Positions 23,948 to 31,163 are shown, counted from the first letter of the stretch. The stretch is 34,138 bases of DNA from Alicyclobacillus sp. (GCA_023512635.1 JAILZF010000009.1:1-34138), one strand, 5' to 3'. The notes: a model not told the origin generated them from the sequence alone. Numbers and translations: made by a program.

Positions 23948-24706
23948 TCAACGCTTGAAGACGGCGGCGCCGTCGTCGACGAAAAAGGCGTGTCCGTTGA
24001 TGAACGACGCCTCGTCACTGGCTAAAAAGGCCACAACGTTGGCGACGTCTTCTGGTTTGCCGAGGGCGTGGCGCATGTGGGCGCGCTCTAGGATCTGCCA
24101 GGCGTGCGCGTTGCCGCGCCAGCCGTCGACAAGCGGGGTGTCAATCATCCCAGGGGCGACGGCGACCACACGGATATTGTACTTGGCCAACTCTAAGGCG
24201 GCGGCTTTGGTCATGGCGACCACCGCCGCCTTGCTGGCGTGGTAGGGCAGTTGCCGCCTGTCTACGATATAGGCGTAAATGGAAGCGGTATTGATGATGA
24301 CACCGCCGCGATTCCGCATGGCGGCTGCGGCTGCTTTGATGCCGTAGAACACCCCATCTTGGTTCACCCGTACCACCCGGTGGTACTCCTCAAGGGGCAT
24401 GTCGATCACGTTGTCGCGCCCGTCTCCAAACACACCTGCGTTGTTGAACATGATGTCGAGCTGGCCGTAGGTGGACACGGCCTCCTGGACAGCTTGGCAG
24501 ACGCTGTCGAACGAGGTCACGTCGGTCTGGACAGCGACGGCTTGTCCGCCGGCTGCTTGGATGGCCTGCACCGTGGTCTGCGCGGCTGCGAGGTGCAGGT
24601 CTGCTACCACTACTCGTGCGCCGTCGCGGGCCAAGCGTACAGCGCTCGCCCGCCCAATTCCCCCGCCGCCGCCTGTCACCAGGGCCACTTTTTCAGCCAA
24701 CCGCAT
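23948..24706 (-). CDS. Short-chain dehydrogenase/reductase
   Basis: This 252-residue classical SDR has VTGGGGGIGRA (10-20), an Asp after strand two (VVVADLH, suggesting NAD(H)), FNNAGV, the catalytic Ser in NTASIYAY, and Tyr-x3-Lys in PYHASKAAV, then APGMIDTPLVDG. The C-terminus is longer in side chains than FabG (INGHAFFVDDGAAVFKR). AGGAGG lies eight bases before the ATG. It converges on the acyl-CoA dehydrogenase gene. In the proposed pathway it could oxidise or reduce a ring hydroxyl/ketone; on its own the sequence only says NAD(P)-dependent alcohol dehydrogenase. Confidence 0.9.
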   Translation of the reverse strand: MRLAEKVALVTGGGGGIGRASAVRLARDGARVVVADLHLAAAQTTVQAIQAAGGQAVAVQTDVTSFDSVCQAVQEAVSTYGQLDIMFNNAGVFGDGRDNVIDMPLEEYHRVVRVNQDGVFYGIKAAAAAMRNRGGVIINTASIYAYIVDRRQLPYHASKAAVVAMTKAAALELAKYNIRVVAVAPGMIDTPLVDGWRGNAHAWQILERAHMRHALGKPEDVANVVAFLASDEASFINGHAFFVDDGAAVFKR

Positions 24707-24882
24707 GCGCTACGCCTCCTGCTATGCTTGAGAGTGGATGAATAGTAGATGCAACGGAATGTGCGAATGAAGGAAGGTTCAACGGGGATCTATTTCGCAC
24801 AAACACGCGTACCTCCTCCTTGCCGGGGTGCCGAAAGCTTCGCAGGGGGTGGTGCGATGGGTTGGAAAGGGGATCACGGTAG

Positions 24883-24901
24883 CCGTTCACGCCGTGAACG
24901 G
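24883..24901. promoter_or_regulatory. Nineteen-base palindrome, candidate operator
   Basis: CCGTTCACG-C-CGTGAACGG is a perfect 9-bp inverted repeat around one base. It lies between the divergent SDR and MFS genes, about 180 bases before the SDR start. The size and symmetry fit a TetR- or LacI-type dimer site. Confidence 0.5.
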
Positions 24902-24940
24902 GCGGAGCAGGGCCTTCTCCTCTCGTTTCGTGTCCACCAT

Positions 24941-25047
24941 CCACATCCTTATCCACAGATTGTGGATAAGGATGTGGAATAGGTTGTGGAAGGGTCATTC
25001 GGGAGTGTGGATCATGCTGTGCATCACGCTGTGGAATCTGTGGATAA
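24941..25047. promoter_or_regulatory. Cluster of DnaA boxes with a 17-bp inverted repeat
   Basis: CCACATCCTTATCCACA (24941-24957), GAT, TGTGGATAAGGATGTGG (24961-24977) is a perfect inverted repeat. Each arm holds one consensus DnaA box TTATCCACA (24949-24957 plus; 24961-24969 minus). A third perfect box lies at 25039-25047 (minus orientation). Between them are degenerate copies starting at 24973 (TGTGGAATA), 24985 (TGTGGAAGG), 25006 (TGTGGATCA), 25018 (TGTGCATCA) and 25030 (TGTGGAATC), many 12 bases apart. No dnaA gene is in the window, so a DnaA-binding regulatory or titration site is more likely than the chromosomal origin, though the origin cannot be excluded from this alone. Confidence 0.65.
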
Positions 25048-25171
25048 CAACCTTCTGGGTGCCGGACGATCCGCTGGTGTTGGCCAACAAGCGGTTCTTG
25101 GAGGAACGCCTGGGGGACCGCGGTGCGTAAAGGTTGCTGGGGTCTGCAGGTCAGGGGCAGGGAGATGCGCG

Positions 25172-26449
25172 GTGGTTGCGAAGAGTAAAGATATGAACGG
25201 GGAGAGGAACAGAACACAGGCGTGTGTCGAAAACCAGCAGATGCAACGCCAGCCACTTCCGCCGCGGCATCTGACCCTGGGCGTGGCGCTGACCACGGCC
25301 GCTTGTTTGACGAGCGATTCGATGCTCTACGTGGTTTTGCCGCTGCACTGGCGGGAGGCAGGGTTGACCCACGTGTGGCAGGTGGGGGTGCTGCTCGCCA
25401 TCAACCGCCTGGTGCGGCTGGTGACCAACGTCGGGACAGGGTGGTTGTACCAGCGGATTGCCCCCCAAACCGGGGTGGTCTGGGCGGTTGGCTTGAGTGT
25501 GGTGATTTCTCTTGGCTATGCGTTTGGGCAGGGCTTTGCTGTGTGGTGCCTGCTGCGGATGGTATGGGGTTGCGCCTGGTCCCTGCTGCGCATTGGCGGG
25601 TTGCTGCTGGTGAGCGCGACAGCGGCGGAGGGGCGTACGGGCCGCGAGATGGGGTGGTACAACGGGGTTTACCGCTTGGGCAGCCTGGTGGGGGCGCTGG
25701 TTGGCGGTTGGGCGGTGACTGGGTTGGGATTGCATGGGACGTCCATCATCTTGGCGCCATTGCCTGTGTTGTGTCTGCCCTGGTTGCTGCGGGCAAGGGC
25801 GGGGGGTGGGCCGTTGTATTCGCCTGCCCGCACGGACTCGGGCGTGGCTGGCCGAGCCGTTCTTTCCTGGTCGAGATGGGGCTTGGTGATGGCGGGAGGC
25901 TGGTTGGTGTCGCTCGTTTATCAAGGGCTCTTTGTGGCGACGTTGAGTGAGGTTCTGTCGATCCGCTATCCCCAGGGGGTTTCATGGGCTAGGTTCGCCT
26001 TGTCCGTGGCGTTTGTGTCGGGGTTGATTCAGGCGGCCCGCTGGGCATGGGAACCGCTGCTCGGGGCGTGGGTAGGGCGGTTGGCGGATACTTGGCGGCA
26101 TGCCAGGCGGTTGCCAGGGTTGACGGTGGTCTTGGCGGCAGGGTTGTTGCTGTCGCTGCAACTCCCCGCGCCAGCCACCGTGTTTGGGCTGTTGTGCTTG
26201 CTGGTCTTGGCCACGGGCACAGCTTTGACGGTCCTCACAGATATGGCCGCCGCGCAGGCGGCGCGCAGGGTGGGATCGGTACAGGTGTTGAGCAGTTACG
26301 CACTCCTCCAAGACATAGGGGCCGCCACAGGTCCGGTGCTAGGGTATGTGTTGTTGGCGCTGCATCACTCTGCTTGGGCCTATCCGCTGTTGGCGGGGCT
26401 GTTGTTGATTTGGGGGGCGTGGCATACCCTTGCGGGCCGTACGGGGTGA
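25172..26449 (+). CDS. MFS transporter
   Basis: The product of about 425 residues is a membrane transporter of the major facilitator superfamily with about twelve hydrophobic segments. TM2-3 region carries INRLVRLVTNVGTGWLYQR, the place of the MFS A-motif, and the second half has WVGRLADTWRHARRLPGL at the corresponding loop. Substrate unknown. The start is uncertain: GTG 25172 has GGGAG at seven bases and is used here; ATG 25193 and ATG 25241 are alternatives with weaker sites. The open frame upstream runs through the DnaA-box cluster and is not likely coding. It follows the proposed cyclohexanecarboxylate cluster but is not clearly part of it. Confidence 0.85.
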   Translation: MVAKSKDMNGERNRTQACVENQQMQRQPLPPRHLTLGVALTTAACLTSDSMLYVVLPLHWREAGLTHVWQVGVLLAINRLVRLVTNVGTGWLYQRIAPQTGVVWAVGLSVVISLGYAFGQGFAVWCLLRMVWGCAWSLLRIGGLLLVSATAAEGRTGREMGWYNGVYRLGSLVGALVGGWAVTGLGLHGTSIILAPLPVLCLPWLLRARAGGGPLYSPARTDSGVAGRAVLSWSRWGLVMAGGWLVSLVYQGLFVATLSEVLSIRYPQGVSWARFALSVAFVSGLIQAARWAWEPLLGAWVGRLADTWRHARRLPGLTVVLAAGLLLSLQLPAPATVFGLLCLLVLATGTALTVLTDMAAAQAARRVGSVQVLSSYALLQDIGAATGPVLGYVLLALHHSAWAYPLLAGLLLIWGAWHTLAGRTG

Positions 26450-26604
26450 ACGCGTGGCCGTGGGGAATGGCCGCTGCGGGCGCAAACGCCTCCCGTGAAG
26501 CTGCCTGGTCACCGGCATGTCAGAGGCGGAGGCATAGGCGCTGGGTGCAAACCCTGGCACCAGGTCCATCCAAATGAAAAACCACGCTTTGCGTGTTGAC
26601 CGAC

Positions 26605-26633
26605 TTGTCTATCCATTTCGACAGGCGTATACT
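26605..26633 (+). promoter_or_regulatory. Sigma-A promoter of the c-di-GMP riboswitch transcript
   Basis: TTGTCT (26605-26610) and TATACT (26628-26633) are exactly 17 bases apart. Transcription would begin near 26640, directly before the riboswitch aptamer. Confidence 0.75.
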
Positions 26634-26640
26634 TATCTCA

Positions 26641-26727
26641 AACGAAAAAGGCAAACTTGGCGAAAGCCAGGGGCGCAAAGCTACAGGGGCTACAGCGTAA
26701 CGCCAGGCCAGCCAGCTGCCGTTGGAC
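26641..26727 (+). ncRNA. Cyclic-di-GMP class I riboswitch (GEMM-I)
   Basis: The aptamer shows, in order, AAAAAGGCAAACTTGGC, a GAAA tetraloop closed by TTGGC/GCCAG, the conserved GGGCGCAAAGCTAC, a second hairpin GGGGCTACAGCG-TAA-CGCC and CCAGCCAGCTGCCG. The GGCAAAC, GCGCAAAGC and GCAGC-like elements and the GNRA loop with its receptor are the signature of GEMM-I. It sits between a sigma-A promoter and an intrinsic terminator just before a secreted-protein gene, so c-di-GMP most likely controls termination. The direction (on or off) cannot be decided by eye. Confidence 0.85.
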
Positions 26728-26791
26728 AGGCAAGTCTACATATCTGCCTTTGTACTTGATTCCAAAGGATTCCAAAGGTGGACTGGCGTGC

Positions 26792-26821
26792 GTAGGCCCG
26801 TAGCGGCCTACTTTTGTTTTT
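26792..26821 (+). terminator. Intrinsic terminator of the c-di-GMP riboswitch
   Basis: GTAGGCC (26792-26798), loop CGTAGC, GGCCTAC (26805-26811) make a perfect 7-bp stem followed by TTTTGTTTTT. It ends 13 bases before the TTG start of the regulated gene, so read-through is required for expression. Confidence 0.88.
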
Positions 26822-26834
26822 GGGGGCGATAGGA

Positions 26835-27578
26835 TTGCGTAAACAGCGTAAACCGTGGGTTGCTGGGGTGGCTGCCGTGGCGCTGATGGTCATGTCTCCG
26901 GGCACCGCCTGGGCCAACCCGCACAGCGTGGGTGCCGGTCATGCCGGGGGAGGCACAGGCAGCGGATGGAGTGTACCCATGGGCGGGATCGACCGAACCC
27001 TGGGGGGTATAGGGACTGCCTTCTCCCCAGAAGGCTCTGTGACCACCTCGGTTCGACAAAAGCCGGTGACAGATCTGACCTCTGCAACTGCGACGGAGAC
27101 ATCCGACACAGGGGTGACGGGCATCCGTTCCGATCATGACGGCCATCCGGTCCCGCCGCGTGGTCAGGACGTATCCGCCTTGATGCACCTGTTGAATCAG
27201 TTCAACCAGGCAATGATGACGGCGCGCCAGCAGTTGGTGCTCTCTCTGTCATCCTCGACAGCCGCCAACGGATCGCAAACCGCTTGGCAGGCGTACGAGC
27301 AAGCGGTACAACAGGCGGTGGACCAGCTGCAACAGTCCCTGCAGCAGCTGTTGACCCCGGAAGACACCGGGACGGACACCGCAGCGGCGGCAGGCAGCAG
27401 CGGGGATTCCTCCGCTGGCAGCACCAGCTCTGGGGATACATCCTCGACCGCGGGTAGCACCACCACCACCACGGGGACGTCGGATACATCCTCGACCGTG
27501 GGTAGCACCACCACCACGGGGACGTCGGATACATCCTCAACCGCGGGTACCACCACCACCGCGCCAAGTGGCAGCTAA
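26835..27578 (+). CDS. Secreted Ser/Thr-rich protein controlled by c-di-GMP
   Basis: The 247-residue product has a classical signal peptide (RKQRKPWVAGVAAVALMVM..GTAWA, cleavage near residue 27), a variable Gly/Ser-rich part, one helical segment (LMHLLNQFNQAMMTARQQLVLSL.. to QQAVDQLQQSLQQLL, about 114-172, Gln-rich, possibly a coiled coil) and a low-complexity Ser/Thr/Asp tail with three repeats. No membrane anchor or sortase motif follows the tail. TTG 26835 is chosen because GGGGG lies eight bases upstream and the signal peptide starts there. I do not recognise the family. The c-di-GMP switch suggests a role in the sessile/motile change, for instance matrix or adhesion. Confidence 0.75.
   Translation: MRKQRKPWVAGVAAVALMVMSPGTAWANPHSVGAGHAGGGTGSGWSVPMGGIDRTLGGIGTAFSPEGSVTTSVRQKPVTDLTSATATETSDTGVTGIRSDHDGHPVPPRGQDVSALMHLLNQFNQAMMTARQQLVLSLSSSTAANGSQTAWQAYEQAVQQAVDQLQQSLQQLLTPEDTGTDTAAAAGSSGDSSAGSTSSGDTSSTAGSTTTTTGTSDTSSTVGSTTTTGTSDTSSTAGTTTTAPSGS
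27435..27563 (+). repeat. Three tandem 45-48-base coding repeats
   Basis: Units begin with GATACATCCTCGACCGCGGG at 27435 (48 bases), 27483 (45 bases) and 27528 (shorter, CAACCGCGGG). They encode DTSSTxGSTTTTxGTS. The length difference is one ACC codon within the Thr run, a typical slippage site. Confidence 0.85.
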
Positions 27579-27627
27579 TCCGCTGTGTGGCGCGTACATG
27601 GGGCTGTCCCAATGGGGCTGATGCACT

Positions 27628-27648
27628 GAGGGGCGGCCCCTCTTTTTT
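27628..27648 (+). terminator. Rho-independent terminator after the secreted Ser/Thr-rich protein
   Basis: GAGGGG (27628-27633), CGG, CCCCTC (27637-27642) form a stem followed by six T residues (27643-27648), 50 bases after the stop. Confidence 0.88.
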
Positions 27649-27698
27649 CGGGCTCCGTTTCTGGCAGGTCCCTACGCCCGCCTCGAGAGGAAATCCAC

Positions 27699-27723
27699 CC
27701 CAGTCTCCCTCCACCGGACTGGG
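27699..27723 (-). terminator. Possible terminator of the PAS-HD gene
   Basis: CCCAGTC (27699-27705) and GACTGGG (27717-27723) form a 7-bp stem with an 11-base loop, 42 bases after the PAS-HD stop read leftwards. No strong T run follows, so this is tentative. Confidence 0.3.
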
Positions 27724-27764
27724 CCGGGCACACCGGCTCGCCTGCCGGAGAGCGGCCCCCTTGC

Positions 27765-28838
27765 TTAGCGCGCAGGGGTGGCGGAGGCGGGGTCCGGTTG
27801 GGTCAGGCGTTTGCGCGAACCGGTGTACAGGTCGATTTCCCAGGTACCGTTGTACTGCGGGCGGGCGTTGACTTCGGTGACGCGCAAGGTACAGTCGTGC
27901 AGGGAGAACTGGACCTCCACGCCACCGCGCGTGATGGCAGCAGACAGGCCGTCAATGACCTGGAACAGGCGAAACATCGGTTTCAGGCGCCAGGGGAAGT
28001 GGGCGGGCAGCTCGTGTTCTGCGTGGTGGTGATAGCGGATGATTTCCACCGCATCGGCCGGTAGCTTGTACATGTGCTCGGCGATGTCCGCCCCGCGGTA
28101 CGCGTGCAGCTTGCTCTCCTCAAACACCTCCCGCGGATGAACCACGTCGCCTGGACGCAAATTCGGTTGAGACTTGCCTAAATCATGGAAGATCAAGGCC
28201 TGTACCAGCAGGTCTTTTTCGATCCCGATGAGTTGGGTGACGCCCTGTGCGCGCAGCGCTGCGAAGATGCGCAGGGCGTTCACAACATGGCGGTAGCCGC
28301 CGTCTTCAATCACGCGCAGGATGGTGATCTTCCCTGTCACCGGATCGTACCGGTCAGCATACTCGGGGGTGGTTTTCAGCTTATGCTCCACTTTGCTGTT
28401 GGGCAGGGTGAGGGCAAACGCCAAATCCAGCTCTTCTTCCATGCGCGCGAGGTCTGTGATGTCTTGACCGGTCAAGAGGACACCGCGCTTGCGCCCGTTT
28501 TCCACCAAAGGGACAACGTTCATGGAAAGCAGCCGGTTGTTCGCCAGCCGGCGCCTGATGCCGCGTTGCGGCAGGCCGCTCGCCAGCACCTCTTCGATCA
28601 CGGTGGGGCGGTTGCTGCGGGGGACAATGAGGGGGCGCAAGTCTTCAAAAAAGTGACGGCCCACGTAGGAGTCGTCGTGGAAGTTCAGGAGATCGCGCGC
28701 GGCGCGGTTCATATAGGCGACGTGCAGAGCAGGGTCGAGGACAATCAACAGCTCGTCCATGCTGTTCAACACGTGCTCCAGCAGTGTACCAGGCGAAACC
28801 AGTGCATGGGGTTTCAAGGGCGTACCCTCCATTTCCAT
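27765..28838 (-). CDS. PAS-HD domain signalling protein
   Basis: The 357-residue product has an N-terminal PAS sensor (LLEHVLNSMDELLIVLDP..AYMNRAARDLLNF..YVGRHFFEDL..GVLLTGQDITDLARMEEEL, about 18-137) and an HD-type metal phosphohydrolase domain with candidate ligands His184, His218-Asp219 (ALIFHDLGKSQ), His245, His270-271 (IIRYHHHAEHELP) and Asp296. The C-terminal 50 residues are a beta-rich tail. The HD part resembles HD/HD-GYP-like phosphohydrolases but the GYP motif is absent, so nucleotide signalling is possible and c-di-GMP hydrolysis unproven. ATG 28838 has AAGGG five bases before it; TTG 28817 has a better GGAGGG at seven bases. It lies tail to tail with the c-di-GMP-controlled gene. 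Confidence 0.82.
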   Translation of the reverse strand: MEMEGTPLKPHALVSPGTLLEHVLNSMDELLIVLDPALHVAYMNRAARDLLNFHDDSYVGRHFFEDLRPLIVPRSNRPTVIEEVLASGLPQRGIRRRLANNRLLSMNVVPLVENGRKRGVLLTGQDITDLARMEEELDLAFALTLPNSKVEHKLKTTPEYADRYDPVTGKITILRVIEDGGYRHVVNALRIFAALRAQGVTQLIGIEKDLLVQALIFHDLGKSQPNLRPGDVVHPREVFEESKLHAYRGADIAEHMYKLPADAVEIIRYHHHAEHELPAHFPWRLKPMFRLFQVIDGLSAAITRGGVEVQFSLHDCTLRVTEVNARPQYNGTWEIDLYTGSRKRLTQPDPASATPAR

Positions 28839-29216
28839 GGCAACCCTTGCTTCCCCTGGCGCTTCCTGCCGACTCCGTTTCCTCCCGACGCTGTCTGGTC
28901 TTGCCTCGTTTATTTAGCGGCACGGGGGAGGGAAACGGTTGGCTGGTCTGGTGGTCCCCGATTACCCTGAGTGGTCATGTCGGGCCGAATCCCCGGCTGG
29001 GATGGGTTCGACCCTGTTTCTCTGTCTCTGATTTGATTTTTAATGAAATTTCCGCAGATTGCAAGATACCTAGGCGGGCATCTACAGGGGCTTGGCCCGT
29101 GATGAGCTTGCGCCGCATGGTGGGGCGGGGCCAGGAGTCAGCAGGAGCATGGCATTTTTTGTCGAAAGGAGACGAGAACACGCTTGGACGCGTGCAGGGA
29201 GAGAGGGAGTGTGGCG
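28839..29216. other. Intergenic region between divergent PAS-HD and secreted-protein genes
   Basis: This 378-base gap holds an AT-rich island (29030-29055) with TTGATT at 29033 that could be a -35 element for the rightward gene, but no good -10 lies 17 bases on. A short GGGTTCGACCC inverted repeat near 29004 resembles a tRNA T-arm by chance. I see no riboswitch and no remains of the missing half of the MFS gene at 30321. Confidence 0.5.
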
Positions 29217-30317
29217 ATGATCAGACAGCACAACCGCCGGCGAGCGGTGCGGGCAGCCGCGGCGGGCCTGGCGGCGGGGGTGGTGGTGGCGGGAACCGCC
29301 TTGGGCAGTTGCGCCTGGGCCGTGGCCATTCCGTCCAGTGGCTACTACGTGAACGGCAAGTTTTACGCTTCCACCGACTTGAGTACGAGCGCTTACCTGG
29401 TGCAACAACTGAACCAGGCATTAACGCAAGGTCCTTTGTATGTAGAGCTCAACGGGGAGTGGGTGAATTACGGAGACTTTATGGGCACGCACCCAACGGG
29501 GGATTTGCTCAGCGCTTTTAACCAGTATGCACAGCAACACCCGTTTACGTTGCCGCCCGGGACTGTCCAGGTTCACCCGGACGGTTCAACCACGGTGTTG
29601 GTGCCGCCGCAAAACAGTGTGAACGTCAGCAACTCGTCGGCAGGCTGGCCGAACACGCTGACGCTCCAGAACGGGACACCGCTTGTCTTGCAGCCCATTC
29701 TTGAAGACGGCAATGCCCAGCCGGTGACGGGTTTGGCGGCAGCCGATTTCACGCTGGGCGTGGGCGCTTACAGCGTGCCTGCCGCAGGAGCCTGGTACCT
29801 GGGGTCTGGCGTCTACCAGGTTGTGTTTTTACCGTCGAACCTGCCCGGCGGCACCAGTGCCAACGTGACGTTGTCGGTGGACGGGCAGACGGTGGGCATG
29901 GTGAACGGGGTGAGCATCGGCAGCCCGCCGGTGCCGACTGCACCGGTTCTGGCGGGGGCGCAGTTGGCCAGTCTCAACGGCGTGGGTGTTCCCCAGGGCA
30001 GCCTGCAAGGCGGCCAGGTCAGTCAAAACCTGACCAGTACCTTGCCGAACAGCACATACACCTTGGTACTGCAAGCCACCGACGCCGCCGGCAACCCGCT
30101 GAATAATGTTCCTGCGGGGCAGACCTTGACCGTGAGCTGTAACGGCGCGGGCAGCTTGCAGACCGCTGGCGGGACCGCCATCGGGCCGGCAGGCGTCAGT
30201 GTACCGGTGAATAGCAAAGGACAAGCCCTGCTGAGCTTTGCTAGCGGCGACAGTGGATTGACCACCATCACCGTGACCGGCGCTGGGTATACCGACACCC
30301 TCACCCTGTCCAATTGA
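29217..30317 (+). CDS. Secreted protein with the novel N-terminal domain and Ig-like C-terminus
   Basis: The 366-residue product has an Arg-rich signal peptide (residues 1-36). The shared domain follows at 41-129 (SGYYVNGKFYASTDL..YVELNGEWVNYGDFM..NQYAQQHPFTLPPGTVQVHPDGS), close in sequence to those at 8364 and 31164. Two beta-rich, probably Ig-like modules follow at about 140-243 and 252-366; the last has the Big_1-like LQATDAAGNPLNNVPAGQ. ATG 29217 has GGGAG seven bases before it. It stops three bases before half an MFS gene. The architecture suggests an extracellular or surface-associated protein; function unknown. Confidence 0.82.
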   Translation: MIRQHNRRRAVRAAAAGLAAGVVVAGTALGSCAWAVAIPSSGYYVNGKFYASTDLSTSAYLVQQLNQALTQGPLYVELNGEWVNYGDFMGTHPTGDLLSAFNQYAQQHPFTLPPGTVQVHPDGSTTVLVPPQNSVNVSNSSAGWPNTLTLQNGTPLVLQPILEDGNAQPVTGLAAADFTLGVGAYSVPAAGAWYLGSGVYQVVFLPSNLPGGTSANVTLSVDGQTVGMVNGVSIGSPPVPTAPVLAGAQLASLNGVGVPQGSLQGGQVSQNLTSTLPNSTYTLVLQATDAAGNPLNNVPAGQTLTVSCNGAGSLQTAGGTAIGPAGVSVPVNSKGQALLSFASGDSGLTTITVTGAGYTDTLTLSN

Positions 30318-30320
30318 AGG

Positions 30321-30863
30321 TTGGCCACCTTGGCGGCTATGGGCGTGTCGGTAGGGGTCTGGGGACTGGCCGCTTGGTTCCCCAGCTACCTGTCCAGCGG
30401 CAAACACCTCAACATGACCATGACAAAAAACTTCCTGCTGCTCGCTTACTTTGTCGGTTTGGTGGTCAATCTGGTTTTGGGCCGTTGGATTGACCGTACG
30501 CAAAAACGCGGCTTGCTGGGATTTCTAGGATTTCTATTCAACGCGGCCTTGTTGCTGATTGTCGGTTTTGTCCCGGCTGCGCCGGGAGTGCTGCTGCTGA
30601 TTATCTTGATTGGTGTGCACTACGGGATCTCCCAGCCTGCAGGCCAAGGGTTTATCGACCGTATCTCCGTCCCGGCACGAGTTGGGAAGGAGAGCGGCGT
30701 CATGAATTGCATCGGCAACGTGGTAGCTTCCATCGGCCCAACGTTGATGGGCTGGTTGATTGGTGTGGCGCACGGCGGTTACCAGTATGCGTTTTTGTTT
30801 TTGGTTGTCGTGTTTTTGGTGTCTTCGCTCGCCAGTGGGCTCCTGATGCGTCAAGGGTATTAG
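30321..30863 (+). pseudogene. C-terminal half of an MFS transporter (truncated)
   Basis: The frame encodes about 180 residues with six hydrophobic segments that look like TM7-TM12 of a metabolite:proton symporter of the MFS: WFPSYLSSGKHLN, then GLVVNLVLGRWIDRTQKRG as the loop 8-9 signature, SQPAGQGFIDRISVPARVG and GVMNCIGNVVASIGPTLMGWL. The first six helices are missing; the sequence upstream is the end of the secreted-protein gene, whose stop lies three bases before the first possible start (TTG 30321, no good ribosome site). The likely history is a deletion or insertion that joined the secreted-protein gene to the middle of an MFS gene. Expression of a half transporter by coupling cannot be excluded. 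Confidence 0.75.
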
Positions 30864-30973
30864 TCACGGTTTTTCACCAGGATGGGGGCCAGGGGTGCAG
30901 CTGTCCGCGTCCTCAGATGTGCATGGAGCGCCTCCGGGATGGGGGTGCCACAGAGCAAGGGCCATACGATGAT

Positions 30974-31010
30974 ACACCCCGGCGCGGAGAACCGCGCCGG
31001 GGTGTTGTTT
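30974..31010 (+). terminator. Strong terminator hairpin before the transglutaminase gene
   Basis: ACACCCCGGCGCGG (30974-30987), loop AGAA, CCGCGCCGGGGTGT (30992-31005) form a perfect 14-bp stem followed by TGTTT. It ends transcription 111 bases after the MFS fragment. Confidence 0.8.
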
Positions 31011-31081
31011 GAGCATGATCAGCGGAACGGTGGGGAGGATTCACGATTGGGGGACTTTTCCTGGAGAATCACGTGGCCTTA

Positions 31082-31147
31082 GGGACTGCCGCTGTGAGTG
31101 CAGTCCCGTGTATACTGCAGGTATCAAAGGCTTGTCTTAGACCTGCA
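31082..31147 (+). promoter_or_regulatory. Two inverted repeats around a TATACT in the transglutaminase-gene leader
   Basis: GGGACTGC (31082-31089) and GCAGTCCC (31100-31107) form a perfect 8-bp inverted repeat directly before TATACT (31111-31116), a good -10 box without a clear -35. A second repeat, TGCAGGT (31116-31122) and ACCTGCA (31141-31147), ends two bases before the AAGGAG ribosome site. The first could be an operator or activator site, the second an RNA hairpin that affects translation. Confidence 0.5.
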
Positions 31148-31163
31148 TCAAGGAGCGATGACC

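Noticed and set aside
24941-24977. The 17-bp inverted repeat considered as a terminator
   Set aside because: No T run follows on either strand, and both arms contain exact DnaA boxes, which explains the sequence better.
24828-25130. A 100-residue plus-strand frame through the DnaA-box cluster
   Set aside because: Its Trp/Leu-rich pattern comes directly from the repeated TGTGGAT elements, and it lacks a ribosome site.
27435-27563. Repeat array considered as a CRISPR
   Set aside because: The units are in-frame coding repeats without unique spacers.
29000-29016. GGGTTCGACCC considered as the T-arm of a tRNA
   Set aside because: No acceptor, D-arm or anticodon stem can be built around it.
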